Part shown: in pieces, positions 49,084 to 59,566 of the stretch
Layout: the number at the start of each line of letters is the position of its first letter
How positions within the stretch are numbered: position 1 is the stretch's first letter
Assembly (NCBI GenBank): GCA_013044035.1
Contig: JABEVE010000050.1
Coordinates: 1 to 64,000, forward strand
Direction of reading: 5' to 3'
Length of the DNA: 64,000 nt
Source: Burkholderiales bacterium
GTDB taxonomy: Bacteria > Pseudomonadota > Gammaproteobacteria > Burkholderiales > Burkholderiaceae_C
Program-made: the position numbers and the translations under genes
The notes under the pieces: generated by a model
Seen by the model: only the letters and a program-made list of their open reading frames with translations
Databases searched by the model: none
Told to the model about the DNA's origin: nothing

Positions 49084-50940
49084 TCACCCTAGTTCGCGGC
49101 GGCGGCTCAAGAGACTACGAAATTCAGCCCTGGTTGCTTCGTCGATCAGCCCGTCACGGCTGAGTTCCTCCTGCCGCTGCCGGATGCGTTCCAGTTCGAC
49201 CCAACGCAATGCGCCCATCAGATCCTGATGCGCACTGGCTGGTTCGGCTTCGAGTCCATCCGCGACGCCCATCGATTGAACCTGATTGAGCAGCCCAGCC
49301 AGCCGCAGCCCCTCCCACAAGGCCGAAGCGCTCGAGTCGGGATAAGCGTCGAGTTGGGCTTCGAGCCAGCCTGCAAGCGCCTGGGTGCTGCTGCCGTCTT
49401 GCATCAGCAACTCGTGTTGAGACGGGCTCAACGTGCTCCACAGTTCGGGTTGCGCCAACAAGATGCGCATCGCCGTTTGTGCGTGATCGGTGCGCAGGCC
49501 TGCAAGGCGGTTGGCGCGCTGAGTGGTCATGCTGGGGCGGCGTTCGTGTCGGCGTTCGCTCTCCTGGCGTCTGGCCTTATCCGTGCCGGCATGGCGCTCT
49601 GGCAAGGCCAGGGCTGGACGCAGTTCTGCCAACGGCATCTCGACTCTTTTGGCGAACTCACCAAGGATCTGCGTCTTGAGTGCCGAATCCGGCAGCAGCG
49701 CGAGCAGCGGGCGGGCGCGGGCGATGGCCTGCGCGCGTCCCTCGGCCGTGCCCATGGCGAGCCCGGAACCCAGGGTGTCGAGCAAAAACACCGACAACGG
49801 TTGGGCCCGGCCCACTTCGCGCTCGAACGCATCGGCGCCGTGTTCCCGAACGAAACTGTCCGGATCGTGCTTCGGCGGCAAAAACAGGAACTTGGCTGAC
49901 CGCTCATCACTGAGCGCTGGCAGGGCAGCTTCCAGCGCGCGCACGGCGGCTTTTTGTCCTGCGGTGTCGCCATCGAAGCTGAACACGATTTGCCCGCAGT
50001 GGCGGAACAGTTTTCTGACATGCTCGGCGGTGCAGGCCGTGCCGAGCGTGGCGACGGCATTGCCCACGCCATGCTGGGCCAGGGCAATGACGTCCAGATA
50101 ACCTTCGACGACGAGGGCGTAGCCCTGGCGCTGGATGACCGCACGTGCCTCGAACAGCCCATACAGTTCCTCGCCCTTGTGAAACAGCAGGGTTTCGGGT
50201 GAATTCAGGTATTTGGGTTCACCTCGGTCGAGGATGCGCCCGCCGAAGCCAATCAGTTCGCCTTGCGTGTTGCGGATCGGGAAAGTGATGCGGTCGCGCA
50301 AGCGGTCATAACGCCGCGTGACCGCCTGGCCCTGCGACGCACCGGGTTCGATGGTCTCGCCCAGATCATCGCGCGCCACCACCAGGCCGGACTGGACCAG
50401 CGGGTCGGCTTCGTAGTTCGGAAACACCCGGGCTAGTCCTTGCCAGTCGTCCGGCGCATAGCCCAGGCCGAAATGCCCGGCGATTTGGCCGCTCAGGCCG
50501 CGTCCTTTGAGATAGGACACGGCACGCTTGGAGTCGCGCAGTTGGTCGCGGTAGAAGCGGTTGGCTTGCTCGAGCACGGTTTGCAGGTTTTGCTTCAGGC
50601 GGCGTTGCTCGCGATCCTGCTGAGCTTGCTGGGGGTCCAGCGCAGCGACGGGTAGGGTCATGCCCGCTTGCGATGCCAGTTCACGCACCGCGTCGGGGAA
50701 GGTCAGACCCAAGTGATCCATCAGGAAACCGATGGCCGTTCCGTGGGCGCCACAGCCAAAGCAGTGATAGAACTGCTTGCTGGAACTCACCGTGAACGAG
50801 GGTGATTTTTCGCTGTGAAAGGGGCATAGCCCCTTGTGGTTGGTGCCGGCTTTTTTCAGTTGCACCGAACGCCCCACCACCTCGACGATATCAGTGCGGC
50901 CGAGCAGTTCCTGGATGAATTCTTGAGGAATCAGGGACAT
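49084..50940 (-). CDS. dnaG: DNA primase
   Basis: The protein has 618 residues. The zinc finger is Cys39, His42, Cys60, Cys63 (CPFHSEKSP, FYHCFGCGAHG). The RNA polymerase domain is followed by a Toprim domain (EGYLDVIALAQHG with Glu, then FSFDGDTAGQKAA). The C-terminal DnaB-binding domain is less conserved. It makes RNA primers for replication. It precedes rpoD, as in the classic macromolecular-synthesis order, but rpsU is not upstream here; an SDR gene is. Confidence 0.96.
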   Translation of the reverse strand: MSLIPQEFIQELLGRTDIVEVVGRSVQLKKAGTNHKGLCPFHSEKSPSFTVSSSKQFYHCFGCGAHGTAIGFLMDHLGLTFPDAVRELASQAGMTLPVAALDPQQAQQDREQRRLKQNLQTVLEQANRFYRDQLRDSKRAVSYLKGRGLSGQIAGHFGLGYAPDDWQGLARVFPNYEADPLVQSGLVVARDDLGETIEPGASQGQAVTRRYDRLRDRITFPIRNTQGELIGFGGRILDRGEPKYLNSPETLLFHKGEELYGLFEARAVIQRQGYALVVEGYLDVIALAQHGVGNAVATLGTACTAEHVRKLFRHCGQIVFSFDGDTAGQKAAVRALEAALPALSDERSAKFLFLPPKHDPDSFVREHGADAFEREVGRAQPLSVFLLDTLGSGLAMGTAEGRAQAIARARPLLALLPDSALKTQILGEFAKRVEMPLAELRPALALPERHAGTDKARRQESERRHERRPSMTTQRANRLAGLRTDHAQTAMRILLAQPELWSTLSPSQHELLMQDGSSTQALAGWLEAQLDAYPDSSASALWEGLRLAGLLNQVQSMGVADGLEAEPASAHQDLMGALRWVELERIRQRQEELSRDGLIDEATRAEFRSLLSRRRELG

Positions 50941-50987
50941 GGCCGATCGCTGGGGTACAGGCCGGGGCCGGCGGACAATCTCTGCGC

Positions 50988-51746
50988 CTATTTCGGCGGC
51001 ATGCGGATGGCGCCATCCAGGCGGATGGTTTCGCCGTTGAGCATGGGGTTGGTGACGATGGCCTCGACCAGTCGGGCGAATTCATCGGGGCGACCGAGCC
51101 GGGAGGGGAACGGTACGGCTGCGCCGAGGGCCAGGCGCACGGCTTCGGGCATGCCCATCAGCATGGGGGTCTCGAAAATGCCGGGGGCGATGGTCATGAC
51201 ACGAATGCCATCGCGCGCCAGGTCGCGCGCCATCGGCAAGGTCATGCCGACGATACCGGCCTTGGAGGCCGCGTAGGCGGTTTGGCCGATCTGACCGTCG
51301 TAGGCCGCAACCGACGCGGTGTGGATGATGATGCCGCGTTCGCCATCAATCATGCTCTCCTGCTGCGCCATGGCGGCTGCGGCAAGGCGAGCCATGTTGA
51401 AACTGCCAATGAGGTTGACGTTCACCGCGCGAGCAAAAGAATCCAGTGGATGTGGGCCATCCTTGCCCAAGGTGCGCGTGGCGGGGGCGACGCCCGCGCA
51501 GTTCACGAGTCCGCGCAGGGGGCCGAGTTTCTGCGCCTCGGCGACGGCTGCTTGGGCCTCGGTGGCAAGAGTTACATCGCAGTGCGCGTAGCCGCCGCCG
51601 AGTGTTTGCGCGAGTTCCTGGCCAGCAGCATCCTGCACATCGACGATCAACACTTTGCCGCCGGCCGCAGCCAGATGACGTGCAGTGGCAGCACCCAGGC
51701 CCGAGGCGCCGCCGGTGACGATGAAAGCTTGTTGGGCAATGTGCAT
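50988..51746 (-). CDS. SDR-type 3-hydroxyacyl-CoA dehydrogenase
   Basis: The protein has 252 residues. SDR motifs: IVTGGASGLGAAT, LVNCAGVA, Ser in HTASVAAYDGQIGQ, and YAASKAGIVGMT (YxxxK). The segment AYDGQIGQTAYAASK and the ending LNGETIRLDGAIRMPPK match the type II 3-hydroxyacyl-CoA or 2-methyl-3-hydroxybutyryl-CoA dehydrogenases of fatty acid and isoleucine degradation. It sits between adk (29 bp upstream) and dnaG (47 bp downstream), where its role is not explained by context. Confidence 0.87.
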   Translation of the reverse strand: MHIAQQAFIVTGGASGLGAATARHLAAAGGKVLIVDVQDAAGQELAQTLGGGYAHCDVTLATEAQAAVAEAQKLGPLRGLVNCAGVAPATRTLGKDGPHPLDSFARAVNVNLIGSFNMARLAAAAMAQQESMIDGERGIIIHTASVAAYDGQIGQTAYAASKAGIVGMTLPMARDLARDGIRVMTIAPGIFETPMLMGMPEAVRLALGAAVPFPSRLGRPDEFARLVEAIVTNPMLNGETIRLDGAIRMPPK

Positions 51747-51775
51747 GGCTCGGGTTATCCCGTTACTGTTGGGGC

Positions 51776-52477
<702 letters not shown>

Positions 52478-52610
52478 TCAGAATAGCACGCGAGTCCGGC
52501 AAAAGGCTGACGCCCGGGCCGGGTTGGCATCGCGCGGGCGCTGCCTGATCCAGCACGATTTCAGGCCCCGGCGCCGGTCGAGCCGTTGATCTCGATGCCT
52601 CACCTGGTCC

Positions 52611-53417
52611 CTACGGCAAAACCTGCATCAACCGGCGCACCCGGGCCAGATCTTCAGGTGTATCGACGCCTGGTGCCGGTGCTGCGTCCACGCGTAGCAC
52701 GGCGATGCGTCGACCATGCCAGAGTGCGCGCAATTGTTCCAGGGCCTCGGTCTGCTCCAGTGGGCAGGGAGGCAAGGCGGCAAACTCTTGCAGGGTATGC
52801 ATGCGGTAGGCATAGAGGCCGACATGACGCAGGACGGGAAACTCGGGCGGCAGGCTGTGGAGCGCAGCCGACGTTGTCCACGGCGTGTGCGTGCCGCCGG
52901 TTGCGAAGGCCTCACGGTGCCATGGAATGGGGGCGCGTGAGAACAGCAGCGCATGATTGCGAGCGTCGAGAACGACCTTGACCACATTGGGATTGAATAC
53001 ATCGGCCGCATCGTGAATGGGATGCGCCGCCGTTGCGATGGCGGCTTGCGCATCACTGGCCAGGCATTGCGCGCAGGCGCGGATGAGGGCGGGGTCGATC
53101 AGCGGCTCGTCTCCCTGCACGTTGACGATGAGGGCGGCTGCGGGTAGGAGGAGTTGTTGCGCGACTTCGGCAATGCGGTCGGTGCCACTGGCATGGTCGG
53201 CGCGGGTGAGCAGGGCCTCGATGCCGTGGCTGGAGCAGACGGCTGCAATCTGCGCATCATCCGTGGCAACAGCTACGCGGCCTGCACCGCTGCGCTGTGC
53301 CCGCCGGGCAACATGCACCACCATGGGCAGGCCAGCGATGTCGGCAAGCGGCTTGTCGGGCAAGCGGGTTGAAGCGCGGCGTGCAGGGATGAGGACGGTG
53401 AAGTCCAGAGTGGTCAT
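52611..53417 (-). CDS. kdsB: 3-deoxy-manno-octulosonate cytidylyltransferase
   Basis: The protein has 268 residues. It activates Kdo to CMP-Kdo for lipopolysaccharide. Visible motifs are [46 protein letters not shown], and [12 protein letters not shown]. The ATG overlaps the stop of the trm112-like gene (ATGA at 53414-53417). Confidence 0.96.
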   Translation of the reverse strand: MTTLDFTVLIPARRASTRLPDKPLADIAGLPMVVHVARRAQRSGAGRVAVATDDAQIAAVCSSHGIEALLTRADHASGTDRIAEVAQQLLLPAAALIVNVQGDEPLIDPALIRACAQCLASDAQAAIATAAHPIHDAADVFNPNVVKVVLDARNHALLFSRAPIPWHREAFATGGTHTPWTTSAALHSLPPEFPVLRHVGLYAYRMHTLQEFAALPPCPLEQTEALEQLRALWHGRRIAVLRVDAAPAPGVDTPEDLARVRRLMQVLP

Positions 53418-53650
53418 GTGCCGCGGTCCGGCGTCGAATTGCCAGCGGGAGAAACAGATGGGCTATCGGCTGAATTGTGAATATTGAGGCCCTGGTCGCG
53501 CGCCTGCTCAACCAGCATCACCGGGATGCCGTCACGGACCGGAAAAGCCAGCAGGTCGCGTGGGCAACTCAGTTCCTGCACAGATCGGTTGTAGTCCAGT
53601 GGACCCTTGCATACAGGGCAAACCAGGAGGTCAAGCAGGCGTGAATCCAT
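53414..53650 (-). CDS. Trm112/YcaR-family zinc-ribbon-like small protein
   Basis: The protein has 78 residues from the ATG at 53650. It begins [18 protein letters not shown] and continues [21 protein letters not shown], the UPF0434/Trm112 pattern; the first CxxC is present, and a single Cys occupies the second position. Homologues are commonly found next to kdsB and lpxK. It overlaps lpxK by 20 bp and kdsB by 4 bp, so the three are co-translated. Confidence 0.9.
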   Translation of the reverse strand: MDSRLLDLLVCPVCKGPLDYNRSVQELSCPRDLLAFPVRDGIPVMLVEQARDQGLNIHNSADSPSVSPAGNSTPDRGT

Positions 53651-54719
53651 GGGGGTGATCCGGACGCGCGGGCAATCGCGCAAGCAGCCAGGGAAAAAAA
53701 GCAGGGTCAACTTCTAGCAACAACTCGACCGCCCAGAGTCGGTCCAGGCTAGGGAACGAAGACTTGCATTTTAGGGCGTCCTTTTCCGTGATGAGCAGGG
53801 CGGCAGCCTCGAGCTGACGGAACGGATCGACCTCGAAACTGTGGTGGTCGGGCAAGGCCAGCGTGATTGCCAAGGTGGCGCCCGCCATGCGCAGCATGCC
53901 GAAAAATTGTTCGGGGTGGCCGATGCCAGCCGCTGCCGCCAGGGCTTGCCCGGTATGGCGCAGGAGGAAGGCGTCCAGACTGAGTCGCTCGCCCGTCGCA
54001 AGCTGGCGCACCAATCCGAGTTTGCGATGCAAAACAAAGCCGGGCGCGGCCAGTGACAGACTCGCCGGGCTGGTGACGCGTAAAACTGGACCAAGCGTGG
54101 CGTCACGCGGGCGATTCCAGGGTTCGCGCAAGGGGCCGGCTGGCAACAGCCAACCGTTGCCGGGGCCGCGCAGATCGGTCACCACCAGTTCGACGTCACG
54201 CGCCAGCGCCAGATGCTGAAGACCGTCGTCACTGAGCAGGACGTCCACCTCGGGGTGGGCGCGCAGCAGGGCTTGTGCTGCAGCGACCCGACGGCGTCCA
54301 ACCCAGACCGGACAGGCCGCGAACCGGCGCAGCAGCAAGGGCTCGTCACCGGTTGTGGCCGGGTCGGCATCCGGCTCGACCTGGAGCGGATCCGGCCCCA
54401 TGTCCTTGCGGCCGTGGCCGCGCGAGACAATGCCGGGCTTCCAGCCCGAGCGGCTCAGGTGCTGCGCGATGGCCAGCACCAGCGGCGTCTTGCCGGTTCC
54501 GCCGACGGTCACGTTACCCACCACGATGACGGGCAGCGGGGCGCGCCAGGCTCGCCTCCAGCCGTGTCGATAAGCCAGCCGCCGCAGCGCGGCCAAGGCG
54601 CCAAACAACCCGGAAAGGGGGAGCAGTAGCCAGGCTTGCCAGCGGCGCCGCAGCCACCAGGCCGGCCAGCCCGAGGCAGATTGCCCCGCGGTGCAGGTAG
54701 AAGGCTGCGGAGGAATCAC
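53631..54719 (-). CDS. lpxK: Tetraacyldisaccharide 4'-kinase
   Basis: The protein has 362 residues. It phosphorylates the lipid A precursor at the 4' position. An N-terminal membrane anchor ([20 protein letters not shown]) precedes the P-loop [19 protein letters not shown], then [24 protein letters not shown] and [10 protein letters not shown]. The start is GTG at 54719, overlapping the exbD stop (GTGA); no ATG is available near it. It is in an operon with exbB, exbD, the trm112-like gene and kdsB. Confidence 0.95.
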   Translation of the reverse strand: MIPPQPSTCTAGQSASGWPAWWLRRRWQAWLLLPLSGLFGALAALRRLAYRHGWRRAWRAPLPVIVVGNVTVGGTGKTPLVLAIAQHLSRSGWKPGIVSRGHGRKDMGPDPLQVEPDADPATTGDEPLLLRRFAACPVWVGRRRVAAAQALLRAHPEVDVLLSDDGLQHLALARDVELVVTDLRGPGNGWLLPAGPLREPWNRPRDATLGPVLRVTSPASLSLAAPGFVLHRKLGLVRQLATGERLSLDAFLLRHTGQALAAAAGIGHPEQFFGMLRMAGATLAITLALPDHHSFEVDPFRQLEAAALLITEKDALKCKSSFPSLDRLWAVELLLEVDPAFFPWLLARLPARPDHPHGFTPA

Positions 54720-55135
54720 GAGCCTGGCGAACGTTGGGTGGCGAACGTGAGCTGGCTCAGGCCGGCCACGCGTGCGGCTTCCATGACGTTGATGACGGAC
54801 TGCTGGGTGCTTTGCGCGTCGGCACTGATCACGACCATGGCGTTGGCATTGCCCTTGGCCGCCTGCGTCAGCGAGTTGGCCAGATCCGCCACGCTGCGGC
54901 TTGGGAGGACATGACGGTTGACGGCATAGGTGCCGTCACTGCTGACGGCAACCACGATCTCATGCGGGTAGTGTTCGGCTTTGGGTGCATTCGCCGTGGG
55001 CAGGTTGATCTTGAGCTCGGTGTACTTCGAGTAGGTGGTGGTGATCATCAGAAAAATCAGGATCACCAGCAACACGTCGATCAACGGAATCAGGTTGATT
55101 TCCGGCTCTTCAGGCCGCGGGCGCTGGAAATTCAT
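54716..55135 (-). CDS. exbD: ExbD/TolR-family biopolymer transport protein
   Basis: The protein has 139 residues. One membrane segment (INLIPLIDVLLVILIFLMITTTY) contains the conserved membrane Asp. The periplasmic C-terminus ends with VVISADAQSTQQSVINVMEAARVAGLSQLTFAT. With ExbB it uses the proton gradient to power outer-membrane processes. It lies 18 bp after exbB and overlaps lpxK. TolR is the alternative name; the neighbourhood (no tolA or pal) favours ExbD. Confidence 0.9.
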   Translation of the reverse strand: MNFQRPRPEEPEINLIPLIDVLLVILIFLMITTTYSKYTELKINLPTANAPKAEHYPHEIVVAVSSDGTYAVNRHVLPSRSVADLANSLTQAAKGNANAMVVISADAQSTQQSVINVMEAARVAGLSQLTFATQRSPGS

Positions 55136-55153
55136 GAAGGCTCCTGCCCGGCA

Positions 55154-55789
55154 TCAGGGCGATATCCGCGTCGCGGCTTCGAGTTGGGGCTGCAGATGCG
55201 TGGCCAACCTGCGCGCGGCCTGCTCCAGTTCGATGCCGAAGTCGTCCACCCGGCCACGAAAGTAGCGATAGAACATGAGGGATGGCACGGCAATGATGAG
55301 CCCGAAGGCCGTGTTGTATAGCGCCACAGAGATGCCGTGCGCCAGCAGTGTCGGGTTGGTGCTGCCGCTGGTTTGCGAGCCGAAAATCTCGATCAGGCCG
55401 ACCACGGTTCCGAGCAAGCCCAGCAATGGCGCGGACGAGGCCACGGTGCCCAAGGCGTTAAGGTAGCGCTGCAGACCGTGCATCACGGAGCGGCCGCTGT
55501 TTTCCAGATCTTCGCGCAAGCTTTCCGCCGTGGCATGCGGCCTGCGCACGGCACGAAAACCCGCAGCCAGAACCACGCCCAACGGCGAATTGCGCTCGAG
55601 TTTGTCGATGGTGTCAGGGGAAGGAATGGAGCTTACCGATACCGCCATGGCCTCTTCCAGCAAGCGTGGCGGGATCACTTTGGCGTTTCGCAACGAAGAC
55701 AAACGCTCAAGGATGATGGCAAGGGCAGCGATGGAGCAGGCAATCAGCGGCCAGATAGGCCAGCCTGCGGCTTCAACAATACTGAGCAA
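55154..55789 (-). CDS. exbB: ExbB/TolQ-family (MotA-type) proton channel protein
   Basis: The protein has 211 residues from a TTG at 55789 (MLSIVEAAGWPIWPL), which has GAGG 8 bases upstream; a longer frame from an ATG at 55858 would add 23 residues without a ribosome-binding site. Three membrane segments: WPIWPLIACSIAALAIIL, then the ALGTVASSAPLLGLLGTVVGLIEIF region and VALYNTAFGLIIAVPSLM. It partners with ExbD. Confidence 0.88.
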   Translation of the reverse strand: MLSIVEAAGWPIWPLIACSIAALAIILERLSSLRNAKVIPPRLLEEAMAVSVSSIPSPDTIDKLERNSPLGVVLAAGFRAVRRPHATAESLREDLENSGRSVMHGLQRYLNALGTVASSAPLLGLLGTVVGLIEIFGSQTSGSTNPTLLAHGISVALYNTAFGLIIAVPSLMFYRYFRGRVDDFGIELEQAARRLATHLQPQLEAATRISP

Positions 55790-56263
55790 GATGGAAACCT
55801 CGGTGTTGGAAGGGGTTCGGGGGGCTGGCAACGACCAGCATGGTAAACGGTGGAACAACGCCTACCAGGGGCCGAGCCATGGAAGTTGGGCGGGGTGTGG
55901 GCGCACTCTCGCAAGGCAAGCGCAGAGCGGCGTGAAATGTGCCCAACACCGGTTCCACCAAAACCGGATGGCGCGTTGCCTCTGGGTTCTCAACCCCAAG
56001 GCGCAAGCGACTCCGGCAGGTGCGGGGTTATCCCAAAGAATTGTGGATAACAATGTGGGCAGCTGCGACTTTGCTGGCGTAGGCGACTGAATTCCAAGGC
56101 TCGGATTTAATGTGACTGTTTTTTGAACACAGAAAATTGATTATGAATCAACGAGATAGATCAGATCTTCGCGTTCCTGGCGTTCGTTCGCAGGCAACAG
56201 GGCTATTCCTCGGCGTTTGTGGACAGCTTGCGTTGCCGGAACGGGCTCGCCGGAGTCGGCAGC
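55790..56263. other. Divergent exbB-xseA intergenic region with DnaA-box-like sites
   Basis: The stretch holds a perfect TGTGGATAA (56042-56050) and a near match TTATCCCAA (56028-56036) in inverted orientation. A palindrome TTGATT-ATG-AATCAA lies at 56137-56151. No gene is recognised in it; a frame from ATG 56143 overlaps the xseA start and looks like noise. Confidence 0.5.
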
Positions 56264-57637
56264 ATGCCCGTTGAGCGCGGGAGCGAGCGGCAGGCGACGC
56301 AAGCCTGGAGCGTCGGCCGTCTGGCGCGGGCCTTGACCGACACCTTGTCGGCACGCTTCGGTGTGGTCACAGTCGTGGGTGAGGTCAGCAGTTTCACGCG
56401 CGCGGCAAGCGGGCATTGCTACTTTGCCCTGCGCGACGCTTCGGCGCAACTGCGCTGTGTCATGTTCCGCCAGCGCGCGTACCTGCTGGACTTCGATCCG
56501 CGCGATGGCCAGCAGGTCGAAATCCGCGCGGTGGTTGGCCTTTATGAACCTCGCGGGGACTTGCAACTCACCGTGGAATCCATGAGCCCGGTCGGACAGG
56601 GGGCGCTGCTGGAGCAATTTCTCCGGCTCAAGGAGCGCCTGCAAGCCGAGGGCCTGTTTGACCCTGATCAGAAACAGCCCCTGCCCGCGTACCCACGCGC
56701 GGTCGGTATCGTCACGTCGCGACAAGCGGCTGCATTGCAGGATGTTCTTGCCACGCTCAAGCGCCGCAGCCCACAGGTTCGCGTCGTGATTTACCCCGCC
56801 AGTGTGCAGGGGGTCGGGGCTGCACAGGAACTCGTGCAAGCCCTGAAACTGGCAGAACAACGCGCCGAGGTGGATGTGCTGCTGCTGGTGCGTGGTGGAG
56901 GGGCCATGGAAGATCTCTGGCCCTTCAATGACGAGGTCCTGGCACGCGCGCTGCACGCTTGCCGTCTGCCTGTGGTGTCGGGAGTGGGCCACGAAACAGA
57001 TTTCACCATTGCCGATTTCGCCGCTGATGTTCGCGCCACCACCCCCACAGCCGCTGCAGAATTGTGCGCTCCAGCCTTGGCCGACTTGCGCTTGCAAGCA
57101 CTGCAACTGGCGCGCGACCTGCAGCAAGCGGTGGCGCATTGGCAAGGGCGCGAACAGCAACGCCTGGACCGGTTGCATCTGCGCATGCCCAAGCCGGGAC
57201 GCACGCTGCAGGGGGCTGCGGTCCAGCTGCGCGGCTTGCAAGCGCGTCTGCAAGATGGCTCGCGGCGCCTGCTTCTGGAGCAGATGCATGCCTGGGTGCA
57301 GCAAGAACGTCGGTTGAAGCTGCTGCCCGCGCGATACCGGGCTGAGCGTCGGGCGCGGCTTGAGGCCCTGGGCGTTCGCCACGACCAGGCGCTACGCCAG
57401 AACTGGAAGCTGGTGCGCAGCAAACTCGCCGGCCAGGAGCAGCGTCTCGCTTTGCTCGACCCTGCCGCCACCCTGGAGCGGGGGTATTGCCTGGCCTGGT
57501 ATGAAGATGGAAGCCTGTTGCACGATGCGCGGCAGATTCGCGGTGGGCAAAGCCTGTTGTTGGCTACGGCCGAGGCCGCTGTGACCATCGACATCGTCAC
57601 GGTCGCGCCGGTCAAGCACCCCCTGCCAGCCCCTTGA
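56264..57637 (+). CDS. xseA: Exodeoxyribonuclease VII large subunit
   Basis: The protein has 457 residues from the ATG at 56264, preceded by CGGAG. An OB-fold N-terminus (VGEVSSFTRAASGHCYFALRD) precedes the catalytic region with VGIVTSRQAAALQDVL, LLVRGGGAMEDLWPFND and SGVGHETDFTIADFAADVRA(T)TP. The C-terminal helical region and GYCLAW end match the family. It degrades single-stranded DNA with XseB, which is not in this window. It is divergent from exbB. Confidence 0.95.
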   Translation: MPVERGSERQATQAWSVGRLARALTDTLSARFGVVTVVGEVSSFTRAASGHCYFALRDASAQLRCVMFRQRAYLLDFDPRDGQQVEIRAVVGLYEPRGDLQLTVESMSPVGQGALLEQFLRLKERLQAEGLFDPDQKQPLPAYPRAVGIVTSRQAAALQDVLATLKRRSPQVRVVIYPASVQGVGAAQELVQALKLAEQRAEVDVLLLVRGGGAMEDLWPFNDEVLARALHACRLPVVSGVGHETDFTIADFAADVRATTPTAAAELCAPALADLRLQALQLARDLQQAVAHWQGREQQRLDRLHLRMPKPGRTLQGAAVQLRGLQARLQDGSRRLLLEQMHAWVQQERRLKLLPARYRAERRARLEALGVRHDQALRQNWKLVRSKLAGQEQRLALLDPAATLERGYCLAWYEDGSLLHDARQIRGGQSLLLATAEAAVTIDIVTVAPVKHPLPAP

Positions 57638-57817
57638 GGGGGTGCGTCAAACGACTTGCTGAAGCGGCAGGAAGTGCCGCATGAAGCCAAGGCTCAGCGC
57701 GACTTCGCCCTTGACCTCCTCGGTGGTGTGGCGTCAGCTCCTGCTGGGCGTCTTCATTCCGGCAGACTCCTAAAATGATTCACTGTTCTTCGCAGTCCAA
57801 TTTCGAAAGGCTATCCC

Positions 57818-58402
57818 ATGGAACACCAACTTCCCGCACTGCCATTTGCCCTGGATGCGCTTGCGCCTCATATGTCGCGTGAAACCCTGGAGTACCACCA
57901 CGGCAAACATCACCAAGCCTATGTCACGAACCTGAACAATCTGATCAAGGGCACCGAGTTCGAGGCCATGCATCTCGACGACATCATCCACAAAGCACCA
58001 TCTGGCGGCATCTTCAACAACGCGGCCCAGATCTGGAACCACACATTTTTCTGGCATTCCCTCAGTCCCAAGGGCGGTGGCGAACCGGGGGGGGCGTTGC
58101 AGAACGCCATCAACAAGAAATGGGGGAGCTTTGCCGCCTTCAAGGAGGCTTTCCACAAGTCGGCCGTGGGCAACTTCGGATCCGGCTGGACATGGTTGGT
58201 GAAAAAAGCCGATGGCTCGGTTGACATCGTCAACACCAGCAATGCGGCTACGCCACTGACTTCAGCCGACAAACCGCTGTTGACCGTGGACGTGTGGGAG
58301 CACGCCTACTACGTGGACTTCCGCAACCGCAGGCCTGATTTCGTCAAGACCTTCCTGGATCACCTCGCCAATTGGAGTTTTGCCGAGCGCAACTTCGGTT
58401 GA
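57818..58402 (+). CDS. sodB: Superoxide dismutase (Fe/Mn family, Fe-type)
   Basis: The protein has 194 residues. It dismutates superoxide. Metal ligands: a His in [12 protein letters not shown], His in [10 protein letters not shown], and Asp plus His in [27 protein letters not shown] and [10 protein letters not shown] are typical of the Fe type. GAAAGG lies 6 bases before the ATG. It is convergent with the DUF192 gene, with 117 bp between. Confidence 0.95.
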   Translation: MEHQLPALPFALDALAPHMSRETLEYHHGKHHQAYVTNLNNLIKGTEFEAMHLDDIIHKAPSGGIFNNAAQIWNHTFFWHSLSPKGGGEPGGALQNAINKKWGSFAAFKEAFHKSAVGNFGSGWTWLVKKADGSVDIVNTSNAATPLTSADKPLLTVDVWEHAYYVDFRNRRPDFVKTFLDHLANWSFAERNFG

Positions 58403-58519
58403 GGTCAGGATCAAGCTGCCGCTCTTGTCCAGGAGGGCCATGTTCGGCACGGGCTAGATGTGGCGGCTTGAGGGCGTTGGTGTGGCTGCTCGGAGCAGAG
58501 TGACCGATCGCCCATGGCG

Positions 58520-59008
58520 TCAGCGAGCAGCGGTCGTCCCGAAGGGTTCGCCACGAAGCTGGAAGCCGGGTTGGAGGCCGCGCTGTGCAAACCAGCCCAG
58601 CGGCATTTCAAGCGCGAAACGCACGTTTTGAACCGCGCAGTGACTATCCAGCGTCTGCGGCTTCATATCGGCGATGTTGGTGATTCGCCCTTGGTCGTCG
58701 AGGAACGCCACGGACAGCGGTATGAGGGTGTTCTTCATCCACATGCACACCGGTTGATCGGTGGAGAAGATGAACAGCATGCCGTGGTTGCCGCTGAGTT
58801 CGCGCCGATACATCAAACCGGTTTCACGCTGATCTGGTGTCGTGGCGAGCTCGGCGTGAATCAATTGCATGCCCGCCTGCAGAGTGGTTTCCGGGAGGGC
58901 GGTCCATTGCGCACGCGCCGCAGGCGCGAGACTTAGAAGCCCGAAGCACACCAGGATGCCAAAGAGGCGGCCCCGCATCCTTGGGCTTGGGTTGGTGGTC
59001 AGTTTCAT
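58520..59008 (-). CDS. Exported DUF192 protein
   Basis: The protein has 162 residues from the ATG at 59008, with AAGGAA upstream. A signal peptide (RGRLFGILVCFGLLSLAPAARAQ) precedes a DUF192 domain: QLIHAELATTPDQRETGLMYRREL, GMLFIFSTDQPVCMWMKNTLIPLSVAFLDDQG, and DSHCAVQNVRFALEMPLGWF. Function is unknown; it is probably periplasmic. It follows the small His-rich gene, after a terminator. Confidence 0.88.
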   Translation of the reverse strand: MKLTTNPSPRMRGRLFGILVCFGLLSLAPAARAQWTALPETTLQAGMQLIHAELATTPDQRETGLMYRRELSGNHGMLFIFSTDQPVCMWMKNTLIPLSVAFLDDQGRITNIADMKPQTLDSHCAVQNVRFALEMPLGWFAQRGLQPGFQLRGEPFGTTAAR

Positions 59009-59103
59009 CCGGGGGTTCCTTGTACCGAATTTGTGCCCGGGTATTGTGCCCCAGCCCTTCGGACCGAGCACCAAGCGCGCCGGCCGTTGCAAACACGGGA
59101 TGC

Positions 59104-59126
59104 AAAAAAGCGCCCGAAGGCGCTTT
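59104..59126 (-). terminator. Terminator after the His/Lys/Met-rich exported peptide gene
   Basis: On the minus strand AAAGCGCC-TTCG-GGCGCTTT is a perfect 8-bp stem with a UUCG tetraloop that runs into a six-T tract. Confidence 0.85.
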
Positions 59127-59174
59127 GGGTGGGCCGAACGAAACCGGCCCTGTGCGGTATGGAGCGACCGGGGA

Positions 59175-59381
59175 TTACTTGGCGGCAGAGGCGGCAGGGG
59201 CCTTCTTTTCCATGGCCTTCTTGTGCATCGCCTTCTTGTGCATGACCTTCTTGTGATGCTTCATGGGCTTGTGCGCTTCGGCCTTGGCGGCTGCAGCGGG
59301 CTTGGCGGCTTCAGGGGCGGCCTGTGCCATCACGGCAGACGCGAGGAACATGGCGAACACGGCGGCAAGAATCTTTTTCAT
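59175..59381 (-). CDS. Small exported His/Lys/Met-rich protein (acid-shock-like)
   Basis: The protein has 68 residues from the ATG at 59381, which has AAAGG upstream. A signal peptide (MKKILAAVFAMFLASAVMAQA) precedes an Ala/Pro/Lys linker and a repeated HKKxM-type stretch (KPMKHHKKVMHKKAMHKKAM) ending in Lys/Ala. The composition resembles acid-shock proteins of the Asr type and also exported metal-binding peptides; neither can be proven here. It has its own terminator. Confidence 0.7.
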   Translation of the reverse strand: MKKILAAVFAMFLASAVMAQAAPEAAKPAAAAKAEAHKPMKHHKKVMHKKAMHKKAMEKKAPAASAAK

Positions 59382-59566
59382 GACTGACCTTTCAAAGAGT
59401 TTTGGATGTTGATCCAAGGGGATCGCATCCATAACGCGACGCTGCAAAATTCGGTTGACATGTTCGACGAGCGGGAAACTTCCAGGCGTGTATGGTTTGC
59501 GTCAATCGCCCTCTTGATCAGGCCGGTGCTTCGGCCCTCCGCTACGAGGCGCCGGACATCAGACTT

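Noticed and set aside
57640-57817. Minus-strand peptide near xseA end (ALSLGFMRHFLPLQ)
   Set aside because: It looked like a gene remnant, but no family is recognised and it lacks a start. Left unannotated.
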